A DNA stretch of 49,570 nucleotides from Thiopontia sp964416755 (GTDB taxonomy: Bacteria; Pseudomonadota; Gammaproteobacteria; GCF-002020875): contig CAYQFH010000003.1 in the NCBI GenBank assembly GCA_964416755.1, forward strand, positions 1 through 49,570. The letters run 5' to 3'. Below, in pieces: positions 7,246 to 16,916 of the stretch. The number at the start of each line of letters is the position of its first letter. Within the stretch, counting starts at the first letter, position 1. Made by a program: the position numbers and the translations under genes. The notes under the pieces are model-generated. The model worked only from the letters and a program-made list of their open reading frames with translations. It was not told where the DNA came from and made no database searches.

Positions 7246-8307
7246 CCCGCGTCGCCGGATCATCCACATCGCCATCCCCAGGAACCAGAGCGGCACAATG
7301 AACACCGTGATCACCGGATTGAACTGGTAGATCTCTCCGGTATTCATCAACACCTTGTTGATCAGATAGAAACTGACACCAATAAAGACGCCCATCACTG
7401 CTCGGCGTCCGGCCGAGAGTGAACGCCCATCGGTAACCGAGAATGGCAGCGCCATAATCAGCATCACCACCAGACCAAACGGGGCAGCAATGCGCGACCA
7501 GAAGGTGTGCCAGTAACGGTTGGAGTCGAGACCACTACGTTCCAGAAAGCGGCTGTACTGCAGCAGATCACCCGTAGAGAGATCTTCCGGATCACGAGAA
7601 GCGAGGCGAACAAAGTCCCGTGAGATTGCTGACTGGTGATCCATCTGCTCCAATGAATCGGCCTTCACCTGCTGCTGTCCGATCCGACTGACACGGATCT
7701 TCTCCATATTCCAGATCCCGTTTTTGTGGAATGCACGTTCAGCAAAACTGACTTCATCCAGCTGTCCATGCTGCAGAATCTTCATCCACTGCACGCCTGC
7801 CACAGAACCATCACTCTGCACATGTTCCATACGCACAAAATAGTCTCCATCCCGCAACCAGAATGCCTCTCCACTGAACTCCACCACCGAGCGCCCCATC
7901 GCCAGATCTTTCATCGCCTTGGCACTACGCTCCGCATGCGGCACCGCCCACTCCATATTGATTACTGCAACCACAATCAACAACAGCCCCATTTTGCGCA
8001 GTTGCCACAGCAGCCCCAACATCGATGCCCCCGTTGCACGCATGATGGTCAGTTCATTACTCGCGGCCAGCCCCCCGAAGGCAAACAAACCACCAATCAG
8101 AATCGCTGCCGGGAACAGTTCATGGATAATCTTTGGCATCTTCAACAGCACATAGAGCATTGCCGTCTCCGAAGTGAATTTCTGTTGTCCGATATCACCC
8201 ATCTCAGCGGAGAAGGTGGCAAAGTAGGCCACCGCCACCAGGCTCAATATCGTGATACCTACCGCACGAACCAATTCACGCCCCAGATAGCCACCCAGAA
8301 TATTCAT
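7240..8307 (-). CDS. lptG: LPS export ABC transporter permease LptG
   Basis: 355-aa inner-membrane permease of the LptB2FG transporter, which extracts lipopolysaccharide from the inner membrane and feeds it to the LptC-LptA-LptD bridge. Three N-terminal helices (from GITILSLVAVAYFATF), a periplasmic beta-jellyroll segment (about 135-260), and three C-terminal helices (MLIMALPFSVTDGRS and so on) fit the family. I chose ATG 8307 (MNILGGYLGREL) because it overlaps the lptF stop as ATGA; an upstream in-frame start only lengthens into lptF. Second gene of lptFG; converges on the rhodanese gene. Confidence 0.93.
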   Translation of the reverse strand: MNILGGYLGRELVRAVGITILSLVAVAYFATFSAEMGDIGQQKFTSETAMLYVLLKMPKIIHELFPAAILIGGLFAFGGLAASNELTIMRATGASMLGLLWQLRKMGLLLIVVAVINMEWAVPHAERSAKAMKDLAMGRSVVEFSGEAFWLRDGDYFVRMEHVQSDGSVAGVQWMKILQHGQLDEVSFAERAFHKNGIWNMEKIRVSRIGQQQVKADSLEQMDHQSAISRDFVRLASRDPEDLSTGDLLQYSRFLERSGLDSNRYWHTFWSRIAAPFGLVVMLIMALPFSVTDGRSLSAGRRAVMGVFIGVSFYLINKVLMNTGEIYQFNPVITVFIVPLWFLGMAMWMIRRRGL

Positions 8308-9422
8308 CGACGACGCGCTCCAATAATTACTCCCTCTCTCCAATAGAGCAGAAAGGTCAGTAACAGAACAAGCACGTAAACCCAACTCATACCCAACCAG
8401 CTCTCAATCTGCCCACGTTCAATCCAACCATAGGCGATATTGGAAAGATTACTGAACAGCAGATAGAGCAGTATTCCGGGCACCATACCGGAGTACTTGC
8501 CCCCACGTGGAGAAGTGCTACTCAATGGCACAGCCAGAAATACCAGCAAAACCGTCATCACAGGAAGCGAGAGGCGCCACTGCAGCTCTGCCTGGTACTG
8601 TGGCCGATCCGATCCCCACAGGTCTCGGAATGGAATGGCCCGCCCAGAAGGTTCACCACTGCTGGTCTTGGCAAGATTCATCAAAAAACCGTATCGCTGA
8701 AAATTGACAATCTCCAGATCGGCATCGCCAGGACGGCCACTGTATTGACGCCCCTCCCGCATCACCAGCCACTTGCCATCTCCACTCTTGTCGGGAAACA
8801 TCTCCGCATACTTGGCGGTGATCAGACGGAAGCGATCTGGTGGAACCGTCTCATAGAAGAAAACACCCTGCAGTTCCCGTTGATCCACCGTGATCTCCTC
8901 CGCATAGAAGATGCGCTCATTCGGCCCGGAGATCGGCTTGAAACGCCCTGCTGTCAGGCCGACCAAGTTGGCATTGGCGTTGATCTCATCATGAATATGA
9001 TTGATCTCGGTCTGAGCCCACGGGGTCACAAACATCACCAACAGGAAGACAAATACCGCAACCACCATCGAGAACCAGCGGACGCCACGAGCCGACTCAA
9101 AGATATCGACCCCACCCGCCCGGAATGCAGTCACCTCACTCCCCTGATAGAGTCGCCCAAAAGCGAGAATGACTGCAAAGAAGAGGGTCATCGGAACCAC
9201 CAACCCCAAATAGGCCGGCACCTTGAGCCAGATCAGCTGCCAGAGAAACTCGACCGGAATTTGCCCTGCTGCCGCCTGCGCCATGACCTTGCTCACCCGC
9301 AGTGTCATCAACAGCACCAGCAGAATTGGGGTTGCCACCAACCATGCCCACAGCACCTGCAACACCAGATAGCGCTCCAGCGTGGTAAAACCTCGTTTTT
9401 TCCCTAGTGAAACTGACTCCAT
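8304..9422 (-). CDS. lptF: LPS export ABC transporter permease LptF
   Basis: 372 aa; the partner of LptG. N-terminal helices (LVLQVLWAWLVATPILLVLL), the conserved coupling segment GSEVTAFRAGGVD, a periplasmic jellyroll (about 130-250) and three C-terminal helices ending in a basic tail GARRR. Overlaps lptG by 4 bases. Its start is 51 bases from the divergent pepA start, the classical gammaproteobacterial arrangement lptGF-pepA. Confidence 0.94.
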   Translation of the reverse strand: MESVSLGKKRGFTTLERYLVLQVLWAWLVATPILLVLLMTLRVSKVMAQAAAGQIPVEFLWQLIWLKVPAYLGLVVPMTLFFAVILAFGRLYQGSEVTAFRAGGVDIFESARGVRWFSMVVAVFVFLLVMFVTPWAQTEINHIHDEINANANLVGLTAGRFKPISGPNERIFYAEEITVDQRELQGVFFYETVPPDRFRLITAKYAEMFPDKSGDGKWLVMREGRQYSGRPGDADLEIVNFQRYGFLMNLAKTSSGEPSGRAIPFRDLWGSDRPQYQAELQWRLSLPVMTVLLVFLAVPLSSTSPRGGKYSGMVPGILLYLLFSNLSNIAYGWIERGQIESWLGMSWVYVLVLLLTFLLYWREGVIIGARRR

Positions 9423-9473
9423 TCGCTAATAATATCCGTTTTACTTTTTTCACAATAGCGGAGTTTTCGGTTT

Positions 9474-10955
9474 ATGGATTTTTCTGTCAGTAGCAGCGCC
9501 CTGGAACAGTTCAAGAGTGATTGTATCCTCTGTCCTGTCATTGAAGATCAACCTGTAACGGAATCGCTCCCTTCACTCAATGAGGCAACAGGAAAACAGA
9601 TCCAGCAACTGATTGATCGTGGTGACCATCGTGGCAAGGCGGGAGAGATCCAGTGGCTGCACAATCCAACCGGCATCAAGGCCGTACGCATTCTGCTTCT
9701 GGGCATCGGGAAAAACAGATCACCCAATGATCGTGATCTGAAAAAGTCAATTACTGCTGCCACTCAGGCACTGAAGAGCAGTGGCTGCCGCAATGCAGTT
9801 CTTCCTGTCACCTCTGACACAGAACATCTTCCACGCTGGACACGGCTGGTGGTAGAGACCATTGAAGCAACAGACTACAACTATCGATTCCCCGGCAGCA
9901 GGAAGAAAAAGCCTGAACACCCCGAACTGAAAAAGATCACTTTAGCTGCCGAACGCAAACAGGCCAACACCATCAAGCAGACCATTGAACAGGCACAAGC
10001 CATCGCTGGTGGCGTTGCACTGGCACGCACATTGGGAGACCTCCCCGCCAATATCTGTACTCCGGACTATCTGGCGAAAGAGACCCGCAAGATTGGTCGT
10101 GGTCAGAAGAACCTCTCTGTCAAGGTACTCAACGAGAAAGAGATGGAGAAGCTGGGGATGAACGCCCTGCTCTCGGTCGCCCGTGGCAGTGAACAGCCCG
10201 CCAAGTTGATCATCGCCGAGTACAAAGGGGCCGCCAAAAGCCAGAAGCCGGTGGTACTGGTTGGCAAGGGGGTCACCTTTGACTCCGGAGGCATCTCCCT
10301 CAAGCCGGGAGCACGCATGGATGAGATGCGCTTCGACATGTGTGGTGCTGCCTCGGTGATCGGTACGCTGCAAGCGGTACGCGATCTGCAACTACCGATC
10401 AACCTGGTAGCACTGGTGCCTGCCACCGAAAATCTCCCCAGTGGCCGTGCCACCAAACCGGGCGATGTAGTCAAGAGCCTCTCCGGTCAGACCATCGAGA
10501 TCCTCAACACCGATGCCGAGGGGCGGCTGATCCTCTGCGACACCCTCACCTATGCCGAGCGCTTCAAGCCGGAGGAGATCATCGACATCGCCACCCTGAC
10601 GGGCGCCTGTGTGGTTGCTCTGGGCAAGCATGCCGCTGGACTGTTAAGCAACAATGACCAGCTCGCAAACAATCTGCTGCAGGCAGGAGAAGAGAGTGCC
10701 GATCGCTGCTGGCGTCTGCCCCTGTGGGACGAATACCAACCTCAACTTGACTCCAACTTTGCCGATATGGGCAATATTGGTGGTCCCGAAGCGGGCACCA
10801 TCACAGCTGGCTGCTTTCTTTCACGCTTTGCAGAAAATCAAAGATGGGCACACCTTGATATCGCCGGTGCTGCCTGGAATCAGGGCAAGGAGAAGGGGGC
10901 CACCGGTCGTCCGGTATCCCTGCTGGTGCAACACCTGATCAACAAGTGTAAATAA
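9474..10955 (+). CDS. pepA: Leucyl aminopeptidase (cytosol aminopeptidase) PepA
   Basis: 493-aa M17 metallo-aminopeptidase that releases N-terminal residues from peptides; homologues also bind DNA in site-specific recombination and gene control. The metal and catalytic signatures are clear: VGKGVTFDSGGISLKPG (about 262-278) with the metal-binding Lys and Asp, and NTDAEGRL (about 345-352). The variable N-terminal domain is present. Followed after 6 bases by holC, as in many gammaproteobacteria. Confidence 0.97.
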   Translation: MDFSVSSSALEQFKSDCILCPVIEDQPVTESLPSLNEATGKQIQQLIDRGDHRGKAGEIQWLHNPTGIKAVRILLLGIGKNRSPNDRDLKKSITAATQALKSSGCRNAVLPVTSDTEHLPRWTRLVVETIEATDYNYRFPGSRKKKPEHPELKKITLAAERKQANTIKQTIEQAQAIAGGVALARTLGDLPANICTPDYLAKETRKIGRGQKNLSVKVLNEKEMEKLGMNALLSVARGSEQPAKLIIAEYKGAAKSQKPVVLVGKGVTFDSGGISLKPGARMDEMRFDMCGAASVIGTLQAVRDLQLPINLVALVPATENLPSGRATKPGDVVKSLSGQTIEILNTDAEGRLILCDTLTYAERFKPEEIIDIATLTGACVVALGKHAAGLLSNNDQLANNLLQAGEESADRCWRLPLWDEYQPQLDSNFADMGNIGGPEAGTITAGCFLSRFAENQRWAHLDIAGAAWNQGKEKGATGRPVSLLVQHLINKCK

Positions 10956-10961
10956 CCCCCG

Positions 10962-11399
10962 ATGACCCGCATCGATTTCTATGTGACCGATGAAACTGAG
11001 CCAGATAGCGCAATGCGTATCGCCTGCCGCATCGCCGAGAAGGCATACCGACAGCGGCTTCCGACCCATATCCACACAGCCTCTGCTGAACAAGCCACAA
11101 CGGTAGAACAACTGCTGTGGAATTTTCGCCCTGAGAGCTTTATCCCCCACGAGTTGAGTGATGGCATGCCTGACCCAGTGCTCAAGGGACTGCAATTTCC
11201 TCCGATCACCATCGGCAGCGAGGAGCCCCAGCACCACGAGATCGAGGTGGTGATCAATCTGGCCGACAAGGTGCCGCTCTTCTTCAGCCGCCATAATCGA
11301 CTGGCCGAGATCATTGATGGCAATGGCAAGGTGGCTGGACGCGAGCGCTATAAATTCTACAAAGATCGAGGCTATGAACTGAATACGCATAAGCTCTGA
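10962..11399 (+). CDS. holC: DNA polymerase III chi subunit HolC
   Basis: 145 aa. Chi links the clamp loader to single-strand DNA binding protein. The family N-terminus MTRIDFYVTDETEPDSAMRI, the internal LWNFRPESFIPHE, and a C-terminal segment ending in RERYKFYKDRGYEL are recognisable. It lies between pepA and valS, the usual order pepA-holC-valS. Confidence 0.93.
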   Translation: MTRIDFYVTDETEPDSAMRIACRIAEKAYRQRLPTHIHTASAEQATTVEQLLWNFRPESFIPHELSDGMPDPVLKGLQFPPITIGSEEPQHHEIEVVINLADKVPLFFSRHNRLAEIIDGNGKVAGRERYKFYKDRGYELNTHKL

Positions 11400-11448
11400 A
11401 TGGTAGAATACCCTGCTATTTTTCACTCAATTTCTAAACCAACATCAC

Positions 11449-14238
11449 ATGGAAAAGCGATACGACCCCCACGCCATTGAGCAGCACTGGTACGAGACAT
11501 GGGAAGAGCAGGGCCACTTTGCCCCCAGCGGTGAGGGCAATCCCTACTGCATCATGATTCCACCTCCCAATGTGACCGGCACCCTGCACATGGGCCACGC
11601 CTTCCAGGACACCTTGATGGATACCCTCACCCGCTACCACCGGATGAAAGGGCACAACACCCTGTGGCAGGCAGGCACTGACCATGCAGGCATTGCCACC
11701 CAGATGGTGGTGGAGCGTCAACTCAACGCCGACGGCAAGACTCGCCACGATCTAGGGCGTGAAGCCTTTATCGACAAGGTGTGGGAGTGGAAGGCCCACT
11801 CCGGCGGCACCATCACCCGGCAGCTACGCCGTATGGGCTCCTCCCTGGACTGGAGTCGTGAGCGCTTCACCATGGATGAGGGACTCTCCGATGCAGTCCA
11901 TGAAGTCTTTGTACGCCTCTATGATGAGGGGTTGATCTACCGTGGCAAACGGTTGGTCAACTGGGATCCGGTATTGCACACCGCTGTCTCCGATCTGGAG
12001 GTGATCTCCGAGGAAGAGAATGGGCACATGTGGTACCTCCACTACCCCATTGCCGGTGAGAACGATGAAGCCACCGAAGAGTACCTCACTGTCGCCACCA
12101 CCCGTCCCGAGACCATGCTCGGTGATACGGCAGTGGCAATCCACCCGGAACACCCGACACTGGCACATCTGATCGGCAAACAGATTGCACTGCCTCTGTG
12201 TGATCGCACCATCCCCATTGTTGGTGATGAGCATGCTGACCCCGAAAAAGGAACCGGCTGCGTCAAGATCACACCGGCACACGACTTCAACGATAACGAG
12301 GTAGGCAAGCGCCACGATCTACCACTGATCAACGTCTTCACCATCGATGCCAAGATCAATGAGGAGATGCCAGAGAAATATCGTGGCATGGATCGCTATG
12401 AAGCACGTAAAGTGATTGTGGCTGACCTCGACGCACTCGGCCTGCTGGAGAAGATCGAACCCCACAAACTGATGGTCCCACGTGGTGACCGCTCCGGCAC
12501 CGTGATTGAGCCCTTCCTGACCGATCAGTGGTTCGTCAAGGCGGGACCACTGGCAGAACCCGCCATCGACGTGGTCAAAACCGGAAAGATCAAATTCGTT
12601 CCACAGAATTGGGAGAAGACCTATTTCGAGTGGATGAACAACATCGAGGATTGGTGCATCAGCCGACAGATCTGGTGGGGCCACCGTATCCCTGCCTGGT
12701 ATGACAACGAAGGCAATATCTACGTCGCCAACGATGAGGCGGCGGCACGCACGAAGTACAACCTGACCGATGATATTGAACTGCATCAGGATGAGGATGT
12801 GCTCGACACCTGGTTCTCCTCCGCACTCTGGCCCTTCTCCACCTTGGGCTGGCCAGAGAAAACACCGGAGTTGAAGACCTTCTATCCTACCAGCGTACTG
12901 ATTACCGGCTTCGACATCATCTTCTTCTGGGTTGCCCGCATGATCATGATGGGGCTGAAGTTCATGGATGATGTCCCCTTCAAGGAGATCTACATCCATG
13001 GACTGGTGCGTGACTCTCACGGCCAAAAGATGTCAAAGTCGAAGGGCAATGTACTCGATCCGATCGATCTGATCGATGGCATCGACCTGGAAGATCTGGT
13101 GACCAAGCGCGCTACCGGACTGATGCAACCCAAGATGCGCGAGAAGATCGAGAAGCAGACCCGCAAGGACTTCCCTGAAGGGATCCCCTCCTACGGTACT
13201 GATGCACTGCGCTTCACCTTTGCTGCACTCGCCTCGACCGGACGTGATATCAATTTCGATTTAGGTCGTACCGAAGGCTACCGCAATTTCTGCAACAAGA
13301 TCTGGAATGCGGCCCGCTATGTGTTGATGAACACCGAAGGGAAAGATTGTGGACAAGACGGCGGTGAATTTATCTTCTCCACTGCGGATCGCTGGATCAT
13401 CAGCCGCCTGCAGGAGACTGAAGCCGAGGTGGATCGAGCCTTCAAGGAGTACCGCATGGATCGCGCCGCAAATGCCATCTATGAGTTCACCTGGAACGAA
13501 TACTGCGACTGGTACCTTGAGCTCTCCAAGCCGGTACTGAACAGCGATGAGAGCAGCGAGGCAGCACTACGCGGCACACGTCGCACACTGGTACGAGTAC
13601 TGGAAACGCTGCTACGTCTCACCCACCCGATCATGCCTTTCTTGACCGAAGAGATCTGGCAGAAGATCGCTCCACTGGCAGGCAAGGAGATTGAGGGATA
13701 CCAAAGCGTCATGCTGGAACCGTTCCCCATTTCCGACCAGCACAAGTTCGACACAACTGCCACACAGGAGATGGAGTGGGTCAAATCCTTTATCCTCGGT
13801 ATCCGCAGCATTCGTGGTGAGATGGATATCGCTCCCGGCAAGCCTCTCGCCATTCTGGTACAAAATGCCTCGGAAGCGGATCAACACCGTCTGCAGGAGC
13901 ATCGCGCCACCCTCAACACGCTGGCCCGTCTGGAATCGATTGAGGTACTGGATGAGGATGCCGAGGCACCGGAGTCTGCAACCGCTCTGGTCGACAGCAT
14001 GAAGATCCTGATCCCGATGGCGGGGCTGATCGACAAGGAGGCTGAGCTGCAACGCCTCGACAAGGAGATCGGCAAGGTCGAAGGGGAGATCAAACGACTA
14101 CAAGGAAAACTCAACAATGCCAACTTTGTCGAACGCGCACCTGAAGCAGTGGTTGCCAAGGAACGTGAGAAGCTGGAGGAGGCACAGACCCGCCAGCAGC
14201 AGTTGAGTGAACAGAAAGAGAAAATTGCCGCACTGTGA
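11449..14238 (+). CDS. valS: Valyl-tRNA synthetase
   Basis: 929-aa class I aminoacyl-tRNA synthetase. HIGH-type motif in PPPNVTGTLHMGHA (about 39-52), editing domain in the middle, KMSKSKGN (about 527-534), anticodon-binding helical domain, and a C-terminal valyl-specific coiled coil (EAELQRLDKEIGKVEGEIKRL to the end). Full length, with no disruption. The stop overlaps the GTG start of the next gene by 4 bases. Confidence 0.98.
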   Translation: MEKRYDPHAIEQHWYETWEEQGHFAPSGEGNPYCIMIPPPNVTGTLHMGHAFQDTLMDTLTRYHRMKGHNTLWQAGTDHAGIATQMVVERQLNADGKTRHDLGREAFIDKVWEWKAHSGGTITRQLRRMGSSLDWSRERFTMDEGLSDAVHEVFVRLYDEGLIYRGKRLVNWDPVLHTAVSDLEVISEEENGHMWYLHYPIAGENDEATEEYLTVATTRPETMLGDTAVAIHPEHPTLAHLIGKQIALPLCDRTIPIVGDEHADPEKGTGCVKITPAHDFNDNEVGKRHDLPLINVFTIDAKINEEMPEKYRGMDRYEARKVIVADLDALGLLEKIEPHKLMVPRGDRSGTVIEPFLTDQWFVKAGPLAEPAIDVVKTGKIKFVPQNWEKTYFEWMNNIEDWCISRQIWWGHRIPAWYDNEGNIYVANDEAAARTKYNLTDDIELHQDEDVLDTWFSSALWPFSTLGWPEKTPELKTFYPTSVLITGFDIIFFWVARMIMMGLKFMDDVPFKEIYIHGLVRDSHGQKMSKSKGNVLDPIDLIDGIDLEDLVTKRATGLMQPKMREKIEKQTRKDFPEGIPSYGTDALRFTFAALASTGRDINFDLGRTEGYRNFCNKIWNAARYVLMNTEGKDCGQDGGEFIFSTADRWIISRLQETEAEVDRAFKEYRMDRAANAIYEFTWNEYCDWYLELSKPVLNSDESSEAALRGTRRTLVRVLETLLRLTHPIMPFLTEEIWQKIAPLAGKEIEGYQSVMLEPFPISDQHKFDTTATQEMEWVKSFILGIRSIRGEMDIAPGKPLAILVQNASEADQHRLQEHRATLNTLARLESIEVLDEDAEAPESATALVDSMKILIPMAGLIDKEAELQRLDKEIGKVEGEIKRLQGKLNNANFVERAPEAVVAKEREKLEEAQTRQQQLSEQKEKIAAL

Positions 14239-14897
14239 AACAATTGATTTTACTGCTGACCACACTACTGCTGCTCCCTTCACTGGTAGCTGCAGCAGAA
14301 CGTTTCGTTTCTGGCATTCCAATTCCACTACGAGCTGAGCCAGACTCTGCCAACCGTAAAATCCTGCAGTTGCTTCCAGTCGGAGAGCAAGTCAAGCTGG
14401 GCAAAGAGAAGAAAAACGGCTTCTCCCAGGTCACTACGCAATCCGGCATCAGTGGCTGGATCCCTACCCGCTACCTCACCGAAAAATCACCCATTGCTGG
14501 TGGCAAGGGCGGAGCGCAAAAGCAGGTGCAGTATGAGTTGGAGATCAATCGACTGAAAAGCACCATCAGCAGCATGCAGCAGGAGAAGCAGATCATTGAG
14601 GCGGAGACCCAAAAGCTGAAAGAGAATATTCACCGCGCCAATCTGGAAGTCGATACCATTCGCGACGTCAGCTCCAGCGCATTGGAGCTGGAGCAGCAGA
14701 ATGAGCAACTCCGTAACCAACTACGTAGTCAGCAACGCGAACTGGAACTGTTACAACAGGAGAATGCCGCACTGCAGGATCGCAAGGGACGTAATGCCTT
14801 CATGGTTGGTGCGCTGGTGGTGCTGTTCTCACTATTCAGTGGCTTCTTTCTGGCACGACTACGAAGCGGTGGAAACCGCAGCAGCAACCGGATTTAG
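14235..14897 (+). CDS. SH3-domain membrane protein with coiled coil (TIGR04211/YgiM-like)
   Basis: 220 aa: a signal peptide (MKQLILLLTTLLLLPSLVAAAE, with the first residue from GTG), a bacterial SH3 domain (about 23-90; GISGWIPTRYLTEKSP), a long coiled coil (about 96-190), one membrane helix (AFMVGALVVLFSLFSGFFLA) and a short basic tail. It would sit in the inner membrane with the SH3 domain in the periplasm, where such domains usually bind peptidoglycan. Function in the cell is not established. The GTG start overlaps the valS stop, implying coupling. Confidence 0.85.
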   Translation: MKQLILLLTTLLLLPSLVAAAERFVSGIPIPLRAEPDSANRKILQLLPVGEQVKLGKEKKNGFSQVTTQSGISGWIPTRYLTEKSPIAGGKGGAQKQVQYELEINRLKSTISSMQQEKQIIEAETQKLKENIHRANLEVDTIRDVSSSALELEQQNEQLRNQLRSQQRELELLQQENAALQDRKGRNAFMVGALVVLFSLFSGFFLARLRSGGNRSSNRI

Positions 14898-14939
14898 CCG
14901 CAAGCCGCAAGCCGCAAGCCGCAAGCCGCAAGCCGCAAG
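14898..14939 (+). repeat. CCGCAAG heptamer array (6 copies)
   Basis: Six perfect copies of CCGCAAG beginning at the base after the stop codon of the SH3-domain gene. It is the left half of a facing pair of heptamer arrays between two convergent genes. Confidence 0.97.
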
Positions 14940-14951
14940 CAAAATAATAGC

Positions 14952-14993
14952 GCTTGTAGCTTGTAGCTTGTAGCTTGTAGCTTGTAGCTTGTA
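14952..14993 (-). repeat. GCTTGTA heptamer array (6 copies), facing the CCGCAAG array
   Basis: Six perfect copies of GCTTGTA, the same heptamer as the TAGCTTG array at 4.7 kb in another phase. A trailing partial GCTA runs into the ilvD stop codon. Read on the other strand the unit is TACAAGC. It matches CGCAAGC (the phase-shifted left array) at 5 of 7 positions, so the two arrays form an imperfect hairpin around a 12-base loop. Confidence 0.97.
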
Positions 14994-14994
14994 G

Positions 14995-16842
14995 CTATTT
15001 TAGCTGATCCACATCCCTTACCGCGCCACGTGCGGCACTGGTGGTCATCGCTGCATAGGCACGTAGTGCGGCAGAGACCTGACGATCCCGATTAAGCGGC
15101 TTCCACGCCTTATCTCCCTTTGCCTCCATCACCTGACGACGAACGGCCAGCTCCTCATCTGAGAGCGCCACCTTGATGCTACGGTTGGGGATGCTGATCT
15201 CAATGGTATCGCCCTCCTCCAGCAACCCTATCGCTCCCCCCTCTGCCGCCTCTGGTGAGGCGTGGCCAATCGACAACCCTGAGGTACCACCAGAGAAGCG
15301 GCCATCCGTCAGCAACGCACACGCCTTGCCCAGCCCCTTCGACTTGAGATAACTGGTGGGATAGAGCATCTCCTGCATACCGGGACCTCCACGTGGCCCC
15401 TCGTAGCGGATGATCACCACATCCCCCGCATTGATCTTGTCATTGAGGATCGCATCAACCGCATCGTCCTGACTCTCGAATATCCGAGCCGGACCACTGA
15501 AGTCGAGAATCGACTCATCCACACCCGCTGTCTTGACGATACAACCATCCTCGGCGATGTTGCCATAGAGCACCGCCAACCCACCATCCTGACTGTAGGC
15601 GTGGGCACCATCACGGATACAGCCCTCATGGCGATCCCGATCCAGCTCGGCAAAGCGCTTCTCCTGACTGAAGGCCTGCTGAGTCGGCACATTGCCCGGC
15701 CCCGCCTTGTAGAACTGCTCCACCTTCTCATTCTGGGTATGGAAGATGTCCCACTGATTAAGCGCTTCACCCAAGGTCTTGGCATGAACAGTACCCTGCA
15801 GCGGATGCACCAGCCCCTGACGCTCCAGCTCACCCAGAATGGCCATCACACCACCGGCACGATGGACATCTTCCATGTGGTAATCGGGCGTGGATGGAGC
15901 CACCTTGCAGAGGTGTGGTACCTTGCGCGACATCCGATCCATATCCTCCATGGTGAAGTTGACGCCGCCCTCCTCGGCCGCTGCCAACAGATGCAGTACC
16001 GTATTGGTAGATCCACCCATGGCGATATCGAGTGCCATCGCATTCTCGAACGACTTGAAGGTGGCGATGGAACGCGGCAGTACAGCGTCATCATCCTGCT
16101 CATAGTAGCGCTTGGCGAGATCGACAATGGTGCGCCCTGCAGTGAGGAAGAGTTCTTTACGATCCGCATGGGTCGCCAACAGTGAGCCATTACCGGGCAA
16201 CGCCAACCCCAGCGCTTCGGTCAGACAGTTCATCGAGTTGGCGGTAAACATACCAGAGCAGGAGCCACAGGTGGGACAGGCAGAGCGCTCCATCTCCATC
16301 ACATCCTCATCGGAGACACTGTCATCTGCCGCAGAGACCATCGCATCCACCAGATCAAGATGTACCTCTTTACCTTGAATATGGGTCTTGCCCGACTCCA
16401 TCGGCCCACCGGAGACGAAGATGGCGGGGATATTGAGGCGCAGTGCCGCATTGAGCATTCCCGGTGTGATCTTGTCGCAGTTGGAGATACAGACCATCGC
16501 ATCGGCACAGTGGGCGTTGACCATGTACTCGACCGAATCAGCGATGATCTCGCGTGAGGGCAGACTGTAGAGCATGCCGCCATGGCCCATCGCAATCCCG
16601 TCATCGACGGCAATGGTGTTCATCTCCTTGGCCACACCACCCGCCTTCTCGATCTCACGCGCAACCAGCTGCCCCATATCCTTCAGATGGACATGACCCG
16701 GTACAAACTGGGTGAAGGAGTTGACCACCGCAATGATTGGTTTGTCGAAGTCCTCATTTTTCATTCCGGTGGCGCGCCACAAGGAGCGTGCTCCCGCCAT
16801 GTTTCTGCCGTGGGTGGTGGTTCTGGAACGATATTCAGGCAT
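14995..16842 (-). CDS. ilvD: Dihydroxy-acid dehydratase IlvD
   Basis: 615 aa. Fe-S dehydratase that makes 2-oxoacids in the third step of branched-chain amino acid synthesis. Cluster cysteines are visible in VCISNCDKITPGM (about 116-128) and CPTCGSCSGMFTANSMNCLTEA. The substrate/Mg region GHGGMLYSLPSRE and a C-terminal RFSGGTSGLSIGHASPEAAEGG are intact. Single gene on the minus strand; its stop codon touches the heptamer array. Confidence 0.98.
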   Translation of the reverse strand: MPEYRSRTTTHGRNMAGARSLWRATGMKNEDFDKPIIAVVNSFTQFVPGHVHLKDMGQLVAREIEKAGGVAKEMNTIAVDDGIAMGHGGMLYSLPSREIIADSVEYMVNAHCADAMVCISNCDKITPGMLNAALRLNIPAIFVSGGPMESGKTHIQGKEVHLDLVDAMVSAADDSVSDEDVMEMERSACPTCGSCSGMFTANSMNCLTEALGLALPGNGSLLATHADRKELFLTAGRTIVDLAKRYYEQDDDAVLPRSIATFKSFENAMALDIAMGGSTNTVLHLLAAAEEGGVNFTMEDMDRMSRKVPHLCKVAPSTPDYHMEDVHRAGGVMAILGELERQGLVHPLQGTVHAKTLGEALNQWDIFHTQNEKVEQFYKAGPGNVPTQQAFSQEKRFAELDRDRHEGCIRDGAHAYSQDGGLAVLYGNIAEDGCIVKTAGVDESILDFSGPARIFESQDDAVDAILNDKINAGDVVIIRYEGPRGGPGMQEMLYPTSYLKSKGLGKACALLTDGRFSGGTSGLSIGHASPEAAEGGAIGLLEEGDTIEISIPNRSIKVALSDEELAVRRQVMEAKGDKAWKPLNRDRQVSAALRAYAAMTTSAARGAVRDVDQLK

Positions 16843-16916
16843 CGCGTAAGGCTCCTGTCATTGTCTGGTAAAATGGGGATCAATCGAAACGGAAAGTATA
16901 CCTCCCTACCCTAGCG

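Noticed and set aside
14898..14993. CRISPR or attachment site between the SH3 gene and ilvD
   Set aside because: Simple heptamer repeats without spacers and no integrase nearby.
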